A DNA stretch of 64,000 nt from Cedecea lapagei (GTDB taxonomy: Bacteria > Pseudomonadota > Gammaproteobacteria > Enterobacterales > Enterobacteriaceae): assembly GCF_900635955.1 (NCBI RefSeq), contig NZ_LR134201.1:1178001-1242000 (forward strand). The letters run 5' to 3'. Position 1 is the first letter of the stretch, and every line of letters starts with the position of its first letter. Positions 25,689 to 34,753 of this stretch are shown here, piece after piece. Made by a program: the position numbers and the translations under genes. The notes under the pieces are model-generated. The model ran no database searches, was not told the origin of the DNA, and was given only the letters and a program-made list of their open reading frames with translations.

Positions 25689-26147
25689 ATAGCAAAAAGG
25701 CGCCTTTAGGGCGCCTTTTTACATTGGTGGGTCGTGCAGGATGACTCGCTTCGCTCGCCCTTCGGGTCGTTGCTAAAGCAACGCTGTGTCGCTGTGCTCC
25801 ACTCGAACCTGCAGCAGGTTCTCATACTGCCCGAATTTCAAATAGCAAAAAGGCGCCTTTAGGGCGCCTTTCTACATTGGTGGGTCGTGCAGGATGACTC
25901 GCTTCGCTCGCCCTTCGGGTCGTTACTAAAGCAACGCTGTGTCGCTGCGCTCCACTCGAACCTGCAGCAGGTTCTCATACTGCCCGAATTTCAAATAGCA
26001 AAAAGGCGCCTTTAGGGCGCCTTTCTACATTGGTGGGTCGTGCAGGATGACTCGCTTCGCTCGCCCTTCGGGTCGTTGCTAAAGCAACGCTGTGTCGCTG
26101 CGCTCCACTCGAACCTGCAGCAGGTTCTCATACTGCCCGAATTTCAA
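25689..26147 (-). repeat. Three tandem 153-bp repeats, each with a tRNA-Lys 3' end and a terminator (rtT-like)
   Basis: Units start at 25689, 25842 and 25995, each exactly 153 bp and nearly identical (a few substitutions). Each holds the terminator hairpin AAAGGCGCC/GGCGCCTTT, then TGGTGGGTCGTGCAGGAT, the reverse complement of the last 18 bases of the tRNA-Lys gene including CCA (25725-25742, 25878-25895, 26031-26048), then about 100 bp of hairpin-rich sequence. The pattern continues into the real tRNA-Lys at 26148. This mirrors the 178-bp repeats after E. coli tyrT, which also start with the tRNA 3' end. In transcription order they follow valUXY-lysV. Confidence 0.9.
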
Positions 26148-26149
26148 AT

Positions 26150-26180
26150 AGCAAAAAGGCGCCTTTAGGGCGCCTTTCTA
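26150..26180 (-). terminator. Terminator directly after tRNA-Lys
   Basis: AAAGGCGCC-TTTAG/CTAAA-GGCGCCTTT stem with a T tract on the minus strand, 5 bases after the CCA end. Copies recur in each 153-bp unit. Confidence 0.85.
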
Positions 26181-26183
26181 CAT

Positions 26184-26259
26184 TGGTGGGTCGTGCAGGA
26201 TTCGAACCTGCGACCAATTGATTAAAAGTCAACTGCTCTACCAACTGAGCTAACGACCC
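26184..26259 (-). tRNA. lysV: tRNA-Lys (anticodon UUU)
   Basis: 76-nt gene with encoded CCA. Minus-strand sequence begins GGGTCGTTAGCTCAGTTGGT and has the anticodon loop CTTTTAA; identical or nearly so to E. coli tRNA-Lys. Last tRNA of the four-gene operon, same order as valU-valX-valY-lysV. Confidence 0.97.
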
Positions 26260-26261
26260 GA

Positions 26262-26337
26262 TGGTGGGTGATGACGGGCTCGAACCGCCGACCCCCTCCG
26301 TGTAAAGGAGGTGCTCTACCAACTGAGCTAATCACCC
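26262..26337 (-). tRNA. valY: tRNA-Val (anticodon UAC)
   Basis: 76 nt with encoded CCA, starts GGGTGATTAGCTCAGTTGGT, anticodon loop TTTACAC. Two bases separate it from tRNA-Lys. The valY name follows the E. coli order. Confidence 0.96.
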
Positions 26338-26370
26338 AAACTTCGGTACTGCTAATTCTGTAAGAGGAGA

Positions 26371-26446
26371 TGGTGGGTGATGACGGGCTCGAACCGCCGA
26401 CCCCCTCCGTGTAAAGGAGGTGCTCTACCAACTGAGCTAATCACCC
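26371..26446 (-). tRNA. valX: tRNA-Val (anticodon UAC)
   Basis: Identical to the tRNA-Val at 26262-26337; 76 nt with encoded CCA. Confidence 0.96.
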
Positions 26447-26490
26447 ATCTCTAAATCTCTTACTTTACATTCCGGGTCACTCTTAAAGAG

Positions 26491-26566
26491 TGGTGGGTGA
26501 TGACGGGCTCGAACCGCCGACCCCCTCCGTGTAAAGGAGATGCTCTACCAACTGAGCTAATCACCC
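26491..26566 (-). tRNA. valU: tRNA-Val (anticodon UAC), first of the operon
   Basis: Same as the other two copies except for one base at position 27 of the tRNA (C to U), which turns the first pair of the anticodon stem into a U-G wobble. 76 nt with encoded CCA. Confidence 0.95.
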
Positions 26567-26583
26567 CCGGTTTGTGGAGTCGC

Positions 26584-26611
26584 ATTATAGGGACAGTTGA
26601 AAATGAGTCAA
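26584..26611 (-). promoter_or_regulatory. Promoter of the Val/Lys tRNA operon
   Basis: On the minus strand TTGACT (26611-26606), 16 bp, TATAAT (26589-26584), followed by a GC-rich discriminator (GCGACTCC) typical of stringently controlled stable-RNA promoters. Divergent from gltX. Confidence 0.85.
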
Positions 26612-26731
26612 CGCCTTTTATAAAGTTTTTGTTCGTTCGTCTTAAAAGTAAACGATGCGATCAAGAAACATGCATTGGCGCTTGATTTGCCATCAAATTC
26701 TCCACTTTCTGGCTATCAACGGGCATCAACA

Positions 26732-26759
26732 TTGAGGAATTAGCGCACAGTGATAGAAT
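26732..26759 (+). promoter_or_regulatory. gltX promoter
   Basis: TTGAGG (26732-26737), 16 bp, TAGAAT (26754-26759), about 66 bp before the gltX ATG. Confidence 0.6.
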
Positions 26760-26825
26760 GTTGCCTGTTAATTTTCCCTGGCAATTGCCGCTTTGTAGGC
26801 AAATATGTGTAACTAAGGCCGTTTA

Positions 26826-28241
26826 ATGAAAATCAAAACTCGCTTTGCGCCAAGCCCAACAGGCTACCTGCACGTTGGCGGTGCCCGTACTGCTCTCTAT
26901 TCCTGGCTTTTTGCTCGTCACAACAAAGGCGAGTTCGTGCTGCGTATAGAAGACACCGACCTCGAGCGCTCCACCCCGGAAGCCATTGAAGCGATCATGG
27001 ACGGGATGAACTGGCTGAGCCTGCAGTGGGATGAGGGCCCGTACTATCAGACCCGGCGTTTTGATCGTTACAACCAGGCTATCGACGAAATGCTGGCCGC
27101 GGGAACGGCGTATAAGTGCTACTGCTCTAAAGAGCGCCTTGAAGCGCTGCGTGAAGAGCAAATGGCGAATAACGAGAAGCCTCGCTACGACGGCCGCTGC
27201 CGCCACAGCCACGAGCATCATGCCGATGACGAACCGTGCGTAGTGCGTTTCGCCAACCCGCAGGAAGGCTCCGTTATCTTTGACGACCAGATTCGTGGCC
27301 CGATCGAATTCAGCAACCAGGAGCTGGACGATCTGATCATCCGTCGTACCGACGGATCGCCAACCTACAACTTCTGTGTGGTGGTCGACGACTGGGATAT
27401 GGAGATCACCCACGTGATCCGTGGTGAAGACCATATCAACAACACGCCGCGTCAGATCAACATCCTGAAAGCGCTGAACGCGCCGGTTCCGCTTTATGCC
27501 CACGTTTCGATGATCAACGGCGACGACGGTAAAAAGCTCTCTAAACGCCACGGAGCGGTGAGCGTGATGCAGTATCGGGACGATGGCTACCTGCCGGAGG
27601 CGCTGCTGAACTATCTGGTGCGTCTGGGCTGGTCCCATGGCGACCAGGAGATCTTCACTCGTGAAGAGATGATTGAGATGTTCAGCCTGAACGCTGTAAG
27701 CAAGTCAGCCAGCGCCTTTAACACTGAAAAACTTCAGTGGCTGAACCACCATTACATCAATACTCTGGAGCCTGAGTATGTGGCAACCCACCTGCAATGG
27801 CACATCGAGCAGGAAAACATTGATACCCGTAATGGCCCGCAGCTGTCGGAGCTGGTGAAACTGTTAGGCGAGCGCTGTAAGACCCTGAAAGAGATGGCGC
27901 AGACCTGCCGCTATTTCTACGAAGATTTCAGCGAATTTGATGCGGATGCAGCGAAGAAGCACCTGCGCCCGGTTGCGCGTCAGCCGCTGGAGGTGGTGCG
28001 TGACAAACTGGCCGCGCTGAGCGACTGGACTGCAGAAAACGTCCATCATGCTATTCAGGCGACCGCCGATGAGCTGGAAGTGGGGATGGGCAAAGTCGGG
28101 ATGCCGCTGCGCGTAGCCGTTACCGGTGCCGGTCAGTCTCCGGGTCTTGATGTGACCGTGCATGCGATTGGCAAGCAGCGCTCTGTTGCGCGTATCAACA
28201 AAGCGCTCGATTTCATCAGCGAGCGTGAAGCACAGCAGTAA
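26826..28241 (+). CDS. gltX: Glutamyl-tRNA synthetase
   Basis: Class I aminoacyl-tRNA synthetase charging tRNA-Glu; 471 residues as in E. coli. The HIGH-type motif is PSPTGYLHVGGART (residues 8-21) and the KMSKS-type motif is KKLSKRHG near residue 237. The zinc-binding Cys/His cluster (CYCSKE ... CRHSH) is present around residues 98-130. Divergent from the Val/Lys tRNA operon. Confidence 0.98.
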   Translation: MKIKTRFAPSPTGYLHVGGARTALYSWLFARHNKGEFVLRIEDTDLERSTPEAIEAIMDGMNWLSLQWDEGPYYQTRRFDRYNQAIDEMLAAGTAYKCYCSKERLEALREEQMANNEKPRYDGRCRHSHEHHADDEPCVVRFANPQEGSVIFDDQIRGPIEFSNQELDDLIIRRTDGSPTYNFCVVVDDWDMEITHVIRGEDHINNTPRQINILKALNAPVPLYAHVSMINGDDGKKLSKRHGAVSVMQYRDDGYLPEALLNYLVRLGWSHGDQEIFTREEMIEMFSLNAVSKSASAFNTEKLQWLNHHYINTLEPEYVATHLQWHIEQENIDTRNGPQLSELVKLLGERCKTLKEMAQTCRYFYEDFSEFDADAAKKHLRPVARQPLEVVRDKLAALSDWTAENVHHAIQATADELEVGMGKVGMPLRVAVTGAGQSPGLDVTVHAIGKQRSVARINKALDFISEREAQQ

Positions 28242-28258
28242 GAGAAAATAAGTGCTGC

Positions 28259-28290
28259 AGAAAGCCGGTCCACAGAGACCGGCTTTTTTT
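28259..28290. terminator. Bidirectional terminator between gltX and yfeC
   Basis: AAAGCCGGTC-CACAGA-GACCGGCTTTTTTT: 10-bp stem and T tract. Confidence 0.9.
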
Positions 28291-28646
28291 TACTCGTTAT
28301 CGCGAATACCCAGCCGCTTAAGCAAGCCGGCAATCCCATCGCGCAGCAGCATTGCAGACATTTTTTGCTGTTCGGTGTCGGACATTTGCTGCACGGAGTT
28401 AATCAGTAGATTTTCCAGAGAAGCATCGGCCGCGCTGTAGCGTGCGGTATTTTCCGTCACTCTTCGTGTGCTGTTGATGAAATCCCGAACTTGCTCATCA
28501 ACATGAATCAGCCGCGCTTTGCCGCCCTGTACGCCGGGTTTTGGCGATGTCGCCCACTTCTCTTTGCGAACCCATTTATTGATGGTCTGACGGCTGTAGC
28601 CTGTCATAACGGCTAACTCTTCTGGTGTCATTCTTTCCTTGAGCAC
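28290..28646 (-). CDS. yfeC: Putative DNA-binding regulator YfeC
   Basis: 118 residues. The N-terminal MTPEELAVMTGYSRQTINKW segment is a helix-turn-helix, and KPGVQGGKARLIHV follows as in E. coli YfeC (DUF1323 family). The start is a GTG at 28646 with AAGGA 6 bases upstream; the internal ATG five codons later is the alternative. The yfeD paralogue that follows yfeC in E. coli is absent. Confidence 0.85.
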   Translation of the reverse strand: MLKERMTPEELAVMTGYSRQTINKWVRKEKWATSPKPGVQGGKARLIHVDEQVRDFINSTRRVTENTARYSAADASLENLLINSVQQMSDTEQQKMSAMLLRDGIAGLLKRLGIRDNE

Positions 28647-28813
28647 AGTGATTCCTTTTCATTGCGGCCGGAACGGCTTGATTAGGGGTTCATTTTATTG
28701 AACTGCCTAACGCGAAACTGTGACAGAATTAACTACAACGGGATGATATGCAACCCGGAATTGCCTGATGCGATGGCTTTTTAGGCGATTGATCGCGGAA
28801 GAACAAATTGCCG

Positions 28814-28842
28814 TTGACACGCTATGTGGGGTTTCATATTAT
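28814..28842 (+). promoter_or_regulatory. Promoter of the tRNA-Ala pair
   Basis: Consensus TTGACA (28814-28819), 17 bp, TATTAT (28837-28842) and a GC-rich discriminator (GCCGCCCG), 35 bp before the first tRNA-Ala. Confidence 0.85.
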
Positions 28843-28876
28843 GCCGCCCGTCAACACGACAAGGTCTTTACGGTTT

Positions 28877-28952
<76 letters not shown>

Positions 28953-28996
28953 AATCTTCACCAGCAGATTGGTACCGTAAAATCAACACCTTCCGT

Positions 28997-29072
<76 letters not shown>

Positions 29073-29079
29073 AAATATG

Positions 29080-29108
29080 AAACCCTCGCTTCGGCGGGGG
29101 TTTTTGCT
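29080..29108 (+). terminator. Terminator after the tRNA-Ala pair
   Basis: AACCCTCGC-TTC-GGCGGGGGTTTTTG hairpin with T tract. The following 190 bp up to pdeA show no gene. Confidence 0.85.
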
Positions 29109-29297
29109 TTCTGACTCTCTGTCTTGCCGCCCTCCGTTAAAAAAATCTCAATGTATCTCGGCTTGTTCTATTATCTCTGCGGTACGGTAAGCTTTGCTGG
29201 TGAGCATTTCAGAAACTTGATTCGCTCAATAAACAAACGTATTCTTGCCGACGATAAATAATATTCCAGCAATTACATAAAGTTAACACTACAGCCC

Positions 29298-31481
29298 ATG
29301 ATCATTCACAAGACGATAAGAAAAATAGCGATTGCTCTGGCGTTGTGTTTACTGCTCATTCCTTTTTCCCGCTATATTTCACCGACAACCCTTGTTGATG
29401 GGCATAAAACCTACCTCGCCTATCTGCCATTAAGCTTTATCATGGCAATGATTATTATTTATGGGCGGCAGGCCATTTTGCCGTTAACCTCCGGCTCGCT
29501 GATCGTTTATAGCTGTCTTCTTGATTTACCTGTTATTCCCCTCGTAGCCTTTATTTTTTGCCTGCTTTTTCCTCTACTGATTACCAGTCTGATTACCCGC
29601 TACTCTGTGGGCCGCCGCTGGCGTTTCGGCTTGCCCAATAAGGGGATGGGGCAGCGTATTTTCTGGCTGGGGTTCGTCGCTCCTTTTGCCATCAAGCTGC
29701 TGATGTACCTGGCGGGCAATGTCATTGCATACCCGCCTGAGCTTGCGCCCTTTTTTGGCGCCGGTTCGGCTATCTATATGATTGTCGATGTGCTGAATCT
29801 GGTCGTCGCCTCGCTCATTTTCACGCCGCTTTTCTATTACCCGCTGCGTATGCTGCTGAATCCACATTTTGCCCGGGGCTTCTGGCGGCGCTGCGTCCGG
29901 CATTACAGACAGGATAAGCACCGCTTCTACACGCCGTGCTGGCTGGTTGTCTGGGGACTTTACCTGCTGCTGATGTGTTCGCCGTGGCACAGCGAGTTGA
30001 TATCCGGCTATCTGGTACCGGTCATCTTCGTGCTGTTTACCATTGGCATTCGCCGCCAGGGAGCAAGAGTGATTTCCTTGCTGTGGGGGATTTCGGCATG
30101 GGTGCTGCTGACCTACAACACCGGCTTTTTGCAGGGAGTAAATACCCAGCACGCGCTCTCATTCATTCTTTCGGTCTTTATCTCTTTTACCGTCTGCCTG
30201 CTGTATATGATGACCTCCTACCATAAAAATGAGTGGATGAAGCGTATTTATCATCTGCAGGCGCAGACCGATCCTCTGACAAAACTCCCTAATTTGCGTG
30301 CGCTGGAAGAGCATATTCGTCTGTTTCCCGTTGGCGCACTCTGCTGTCTGAGAATGACTAACTTTGAGTTTCTTAGCCGACATTACGGCATGATGATGCG
30401 TATCTACTGCAAGAAAACCATTGCCCGGGAATTACAGCCCTGGCTGGTTGAGGGGGAAAAAATATTTCAGCTGCCGGGCAGCGAGTTACTTTTATTCTTA
30501 CGCGGCGGCGAAACGGAAGCCCGGCTAACCTATTTTGTCGAGCAGTTGAATAACAAGAAGATTCCCTGGCACAACGCTGCCCTGGAGATTGAATATGGGG
30601 CAGCCTGGGGGATCGTTGATACTCCCGAGGAGCTACAGCGGACGCTGGGACAGTTAAGCTATCTCGCCGAAAAGGCCAGCGATGCGCAGCGTGTCCTTGG
30701 CCTGGACTCAAGATTGCAGGCGGTTTCAGGGCAAACCACCGAGCGCGTTCTGCTGCTGCAAAAAATTAAGCGTGCCATAGATGAAGAGGCGTTTCAGCTT
30801 TACGCCCAGCCAATCGTGAATAGCGAAGGCAAGGGCTATCATGAAATCCTCAGCCGTCTGGTGATTGACGGCCAGAACATTACGCCGGATAAATTTATTC
30901 CGCTCATTGCTGAGTTCAACCTCAGCACTCGTTTTGACATGATGGTCATGAAGATGCTGCTCGAGTGGCTGGCGAAGCATCCGGGCAACACTCAGCAGGT
31001 TCGCTTCTCGGTCAATCTGATGCCGCTAACGCTAATGCAGAAAGAGATTGCCCAGCAGATTGTTGCGCGGTTTGAGGCTTACAGGGTGCCAGCCAGTGCT
31101 GTGGTGATAGAAGTGACTGAAGAACAGGCTTTCTCCAACTCGGAAACCTCCAGCCAAAATATTGCGCTATTGCGCGAGAAAGGCTTTAAGATTGCTATCG
31201 ATGATTTTGGGACGGGCTACGCTAACTATGAGCGTCTGAAAAAGCTGCAGGCGGACATCATCAAGATTGATGGTTGTTTTGTGCGGGACATTACCAGCGA
31301 CGTCATGGATAAGCTGATCGTGAAGTCCATATGTAAACTGGCAGAGGCGAAATCGCTGACCGTGGTGGCGGAGTATGTCGAAACGGAAGAGCAGCGTGAA
31401 ATCTTGCTGCAGCTTGGCGTTCAGTTCCTGCAAGGCTATCTGGTAGGGAGACCCGAACCTCTGCGGCAGTTCAAGCCCTGA
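29298..31481 (+). CDS. pdeA: Membrane-bound c-di-GMP phosphodiesterase PdeA (YfeA)
   Basis: 727 residues. The N-terminal approximately 310 residues hold about eight hydrophobic segments (MASE1-like sensor). Next comes a degenerate GGDEF domain (TDPLTKLPNLRALEEH onwards, with no GGDEF signature: LPGSELLL at that site), then a C-terminal EAL domain. The EAL signature reads EIL (residue 516), as in E. coli PdeA, and the catalytic motif IAIDDFGTGYANYERL and the KIDG motif are intact, so hydrolysis of c-di-GMP to pGpG is likely. It is 31 bp upstream of a GGDEF cyclase gene and probably co-transcribed. Confidence 0.92.
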   Translation: MIIHKTIRKIAIALALCLLLIPFSRYISPTTLVDGHKTYLAYLPLSFIMAMIIIYGRQAILPLTSGSLIVYSCLLDLPVIPLVAFIFCLLFPLLITSLITRYSVGRRWRFGLPNKGMGQRIFWLGFVAPFAIKLLMYLAGNVIAYPPELAPFFGAGSAIYMIVDVLNLVVASLIFTPLFYYPLRMLLNPHFARGFWRRCVRHYRQDKHRFYTPCWLVVWGLYLLLMCSPWHSELISGYLVPVIFVLFTIGIRRQGARVISLLWGISAWVLLTYNTGFLQGVNTQHALSFILSVFISFTVCLLYMMTSYHKNEWMKRIYHLQAQTDPLTKLPNLRALEEHIRLFPVGALCCLRMTNFEFLSRHYGMMMRIYCKKTIARELQPWLVEGEKIFQLPGSELLLFLRGGETEARLTYFVEQLNNKKIPWHNAALEIEYGAAWGIVDTPEELQRTLGQLSYLAEKASDAQRVLGLDSRLQAVSGQTTERVLLLQKIKRAIDEEAFQLYAQPIVNSEGKGYHEILSRLVIDGQNITPDKFIPLIAEFNLSTRFDMMVMKMLLEWLAKHPGNTQQVRFSVNLMPLTLMQKEIAQQIVARFEAYRVPASAVVIEVTEEQAFSNSETSSQNIALLREKGFKIAIDDFGTGYANYERLKKLQADIIKIDGCFVRDITSDVMDKLIVKSICKLAEAKSLTVVAEYVETEEQREILLQLGVQFLQGYLVGRPEPLRQFKP

Positions 31482-31512
31482 CTTTCTCCTTTGTGCGAGA
31501 AAAGGAACCACC

Positions 31513-33153
31513 GTGAGCACGTCGTTGATAAGCCATTTCCATCTGCCGATGGTGAAGACACTACGCATAACCCATGTGTGTTTTTTATCGCTTTTTTTGC
31601 TGATAACGTTCCTCTTCTGGCAGCAGGGCGAGCTGTTTAACCACGGCTATCGCACGAGTCAGCTCAGCAATCTTGAAAGCGTTATCGCCCGGGTTGAAAG
31701 CAAATCTGAATATCAGATGGACAATCTGCGCTACCTGCGCCGTCTGTTTATTGAAACGCTGGATGAGCCTCAATTCACGCCGCTTTCACAACTTGCAACC
31801 CGGGCCAGAAACGGAGCTTCGCTGGCGCCGCTGCACATACAAAGCTTAACGATCCCCGATAGCATCCAGCCTTTTAAGAATGAGCCTCAGGATGAAAGAG
31901 ATAAATTAACGCGGCGTGAGTATCAGGCGCTGCGCGAAATTCAGGACCTTTTCCCGCTGGCGGGAGGAAGCGACCGCCTGGCTTCCAGTATCTATTACAT
32001 GTCTCGTTCCGGCGCTTTCATTGCTTCTCTGTCGCCTGAGGTAAACAAACGGCTTATCAAAAGCGCCAACCCGCTGGCGAAACAGGGATCGTTTGTTCTG
32101 GGCTCGCCGCTCCTGAACCCCCGACGCGAGCCGTTCTGGACGCGGCAAAACGACGCCGATACGGGGAAAACGTTGGTTAATGGATCTCTCCCCGTCGATT
32201 TTGACGACCGGTGGATTGGTCTGTTCGGTATTGTTGTCACCGCCGAAACGCTCCGGCTGTTTCTTTCCAGCGCCCTGCCGGAAGATACGCAAAGCGCATG
32301 GATGATTTTTGATGAGCAGATGAACCCCATAACGCGGTCCGTGGGGGCGCAGAATGGATATCGTCTAAGCGAGCCGCAGCGGCAGGAAATTCTTGAGCAG
32401 CTGGCTGACGAATCCAGGGGAACCTTACGCTTCGGCTACGCCTACGCCACCTTCGGTCATGTGACCGGGACGGGAGCCATTCTCGTTAGCATCCAGACTA
32501 TCAGGCAGGGGCTGCATGAGGACTTTGGCCGCTTTAGCGTCCTGCTGGTCTTGATGTGGCTGATCGTCATTCTTATCCTGATTGGCTCTCACCGCATGAT
32601 CTGCCGGCTGATTCGCAACATGGGACTCCTGCAGCAGGAAATGCATCGGCACGCGCTCCATGATGATCTTACCGGCGTACTTAACCGCCGTGGTTTTTTC
32701 GAAACGAGCGCCGGCATAAGCCCGCGCTATGTGGATTACTCTCTTATTCAACTGGACCTCGATCACTTTAAAAAAGTGAATGACCGGTTTGGGCACCAGG
32801 TCGGGGATCTCGTGCTTATCCACGCCACGCGCTGCATCCAGCAGGCCATTCGTAGCCAGGATATCGTCGGGCGTATTGGCGGCGAGGAGTTTTGTGTTTA
32901 TCTGCCCAATACCGACCTGCATGCGGCCGTTGCCGTTGCGCAGCGCGTACGTAAGATGCTGATGAACACGCCGCTCAAGCTTGAAGAGGGGTCTACGCTG
33001 CTGGTGACGGCTTCGCTGGGAGTGGCCTCCCATGAAGAGGCGCCGGACGGTTCACTGGAGCAGATACAGAGCCAGGCCGATATTCGGCTCTATACGGCTA
33101 AGCAACAGGGGCGCAACAGAGTGTGCTGGGGTGGAGAGGCTGAGGCCGAGTGA
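31513..33153 (+). CDS. Membrane-bound diguanylate cyclase (GGDEF)
   Basis: 546 residues: membrane segment (about 21-37), a periplasmic sensor region (about 38-340) of unrecognised type, a second membrane segment (VLLVLMWLIVILILIG) and a C-terminal GGDEF domain. The active site is GGEEF (456-460), a functional variant. The inhibitory I-site RSQD (447-450) is spaced five residues before it, so product inhibition is expected. The start is GTG with AAGGA 6 bases upstream. E. coli has no cyclase gene at this place; pdeA is normally followed by nupC. Confidence 0.88.
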   Translation: MSTSLISHFHLPMVKTLRITHVCFLSLFLLITFLFWQQGELFNHGYRTSQLSNLESVIARVESKSEYQMDNLRYLRRLFIETLDEPQFTPLSQLATRARNGASLAPLHIQSLTIPDSIQPFKNEPQDERDKLTRREYQALREIQDLFPLAGGSDRLASSIYYMSRSGAFIASLSPEVNKRLIKSANPLAKQGSFVLGSPLLNPRREPFWTRQNDADTGKTLVNGSLPVDFDDRWIGLFGIVVTAETLRLFLSSALPEDTQSAWMIFDEQMNPITRSVGAQNGYRLSEPQRQEILEQLADESRGTLRFGYAYATFGHVTGTGAILVSIQTIRQGLHEDFGRFSVLLVLMWLIVILILIGSHRMICRLIRNMGLLQQEMHRHALHDDLTGVLNRRGFFETSAGISPRYVDYSLIQLDLDHFKKVNDRFGHQVGDLVLIHATRCIQQAIRSQDIVGRIGGEEFCVYLPNTDLHAAVAVAQRVRKMLMNTPLKLEEGSTLLVTASLGVASHEEAPDGSLEQIQSQADIRLYTAKQQGRNRVCWGGEAEAE

Positions 33154-33160
33154 CAGACAT

Positions 33161-33192
33161 AAAAAAGCCGGTGACTTGCACCGGCATTTTTA
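33161..33192. terminator. Bidirectional terminator between the cyclase gene and nupC
   Basis: AAAAAAGCCGGTG-ACTTG-CACCGGCATTTTT: 7-bp GC stem flanked by A and T tracts. Confidence 0.9.
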
Positions 33193-33202
33193 TACTCAAA
33201 AA

Positions 33203-34390
33203 TCAGATAACCAGCGCCGCGATAGAGGCGGACAGGATGCTCACCAGCGTAGAGCCGTAAACCAGCTTCAGGCCGAAGCGAGAAACTACGTTACCTTGCT
33301 CTTCGTTCAGCCCTTTAATCGCGCCCGCGATAATGCCGATAGAAGAGAAGTTCGCGAAGGAGACCAGGAACACGGACAGGATGCCTTCAGCGCGTGGAGA
33401 GAGGGAGCTGGCAATCTTCTGCAGATCCATCATGGCGACGAATTCGTTAGAAACCAGTTTGGTCGCCATAATACTGCCAACCTGCAGCGCTTCGCCGGAC
33501 GGCACGCCCATCACCCAGGCAACCGGGTAGAAGATATAGCCCAGAATGCCCTGGAAGGAGATGCCCAGCACGGCGGCAAACAGCGCGTTCAGGCCAGAGA
33601 TCAGCGCGATAAAACCAATCAGCATAGCGGCAACGATAATCGCCACTTTGAAACCTGCCAGAATGTACTCGCCAAGCATTTCGAAGAAGCTTTGACCTTC
33701 GTGCAGGTTAGACATCTGCAGGTCTTCTTCTTTCTCGTCCACGCGGTATGGGTTAATCAGCGACAGCACGATAAAGGTACTGAACATGTTCAGCACCAGC
33801 GCGGCAACCACATATTTCGGCTGCAGCATGGTCATATACGCGCCCACGATTGACATGGAGACGGTAGACATCGCGGTTGCCGCCATGGTGTACATGCGGT
33901 TGCGCGACATTTTGCCGAGAATATCCTTATAGGCGATAAAGTTTTCTGACTGTCCCAGAATCAGCGAGCTTACGGCGTTAAAGGATTCCAGCTTACCCAT
34001 ACCGTTGACTTTAGAAAGCACGGTACCGATAGCGCGGATAACAATCGGCAGAATGCGGATGTGCTGCAGAATACCGATCAGTGCAGAAATGAAGACGATA
34101 GGGCACAGCACCTTCAGGAAGAAGAAGGCCAGGCCTTCGTCGTTCATTTTGCCGAAGACAAAGTTTGTCCCTTCGTTAGCGAAGCCGAGCAGTTTCTCGA
34201 ACATCTCGGAGAAACCTTTTACGAAGCCCAGGCCGACGTCGGAGGTCAGGAAGAACCAGGCCAGTAACACTTCGATCACTAACAGCTGAATGACAAAGCG
34301 AATACGAATTTGCTTGCGGTTAGGGCTGACCAGCAGAGCCAGCAGCGCGACCACAGCAAGCGCTAAAACAAAGTGCAAAACGCGGGACAT
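33203..34390 (-). CDS. nupC: Nucleoside permease NupC
   Basis: Proton-coupled concentrative nucleoside transporter of the inner membrane, 395 residues (E. coli 400) with about ten hydrophobic segments. Family motifs visible: LGQSENFIAYKDIL and GVPSGEALQVGSIMATKLVSNEFVAM. It stands alone, convergent with the cyclase gene and divergent from mntH. Confidence 0.96.
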   Translation of the reverse strand: MSRVLHFVLALAVVALLALLVSPNRKQIRIRFVIQLLVIEVLLAWFFLTSDVGLGFVKGFSEMFEKLLGFANEGTNFVFGKMNDEGLAFFFLKVLCPIVFISALIGILQHIRILPIVIRAIGTVLSKVNGMGKLESFNAVSSLILGQSENFIAYKDILGKMSRNRMYTMAATAMSTVSMSIVGAYMTMLQPKYVVAALVLNMFSTFIVLSLINPYRVDEKEEDLQMSNLHEGQSFFEMLGEYILAGFKVAIIVAAMLIGFIALISGLNALFAAVLGISFQGILGYIFYPVAWVMGVPSGEALQVGSIMATKLVSNEFVAMMDLQKIASSLSPRAEGILSVFLVSFANFSSIGIIAGAIKGLNEEQGNVVSRFGLKLVYGSTLVSILSASIAALVI

Positions 34391-34690
34391 ATTTGCTCCA
34401 AATATGAGGCAGGTTTAATTTCGTTGCACATTCTATGTAACAAGCAATAAGAAAACGAGATCAATTCCACACTATAGTGATGAGCTGTGACGGAACGCAA
34501 AAATAGTGATCCACCATACATTTCTGCTATGTTAAGTAAAGAAGCTAAAAGTTACGTTAGGATGGCTGGTTAAAACCTTACACGTTAGTCGGATGTTAAT
34601 CCGTTAACCGGCATCCAGAATCGCCATCTCACGCCTCCTGCATATTGTTTTCAGCTATCAGAGAAATCAATTTCCCCGCACTAAATGGAC
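34391..34690. other. nupC/mntH divergent intergenic region, nupC side
   Basis: No gene is seen. On the minus strand TGTGG-AATTGA-TCTCG (around 34475-34460) resembles a degenerate CRP half-site pair, and nupC in E. coli is under CRP/CytR control; this is only a weak match. The middle part, about 34500-34680, shows nothing assignable. Confidence 0.35.
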
Positions 34691-34740
34691 TTGATAACCA
34701 TTCTCACTTTGATAGCATAAAACATAGCAAAGGCTATATC
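34691..34740 (+). promoter_or_regulatory. mntH promoter with MntR operator
   Basis: AACATAGCAAAGGCTATATC (34721-34740) agrees at 17 of 20 positions with the E. coli MntR box AACATAGCAAAGGCTATGTT. TTGATA (34691) and TAGCAT (34713) are a plausible -35/-10 pair just upstream, so manganese-loaded MntR would block initiation. A loosely Fur-like GATAACCATTCTCA sequence overlaps the -35. Confidence 0.75.
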
Positions 34741-34753
34741 TCAGAGGCAGAAG

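Noticed and set aside
25689..26147. CRISPR-like array
   Set aside because: The 153-bp units are contiguous and near-identical with no short repeat/unique spacer pattern, and they contain tRNA 3' ends and terminators.
26128..26431. ORFs of 64-69 residues across the tRNA genes
   Set aside because: They are translations of tRNA-Val/tRNA-Lys sequences; the tRNA genes explain the region fully.
33032..33853. 273-residue ORF over the end of the cyclase gene and nupC
   Set aside because: Crosses a terminator and lies antisense to nupC with low-complexity His/Gln/Arg composition.
34691..34711. Fur box at mntH
   Set aside because: Only a partial match to GATAATGATAATCATTATC; the MntR box is the convincing site, so no Fur feature was listed.
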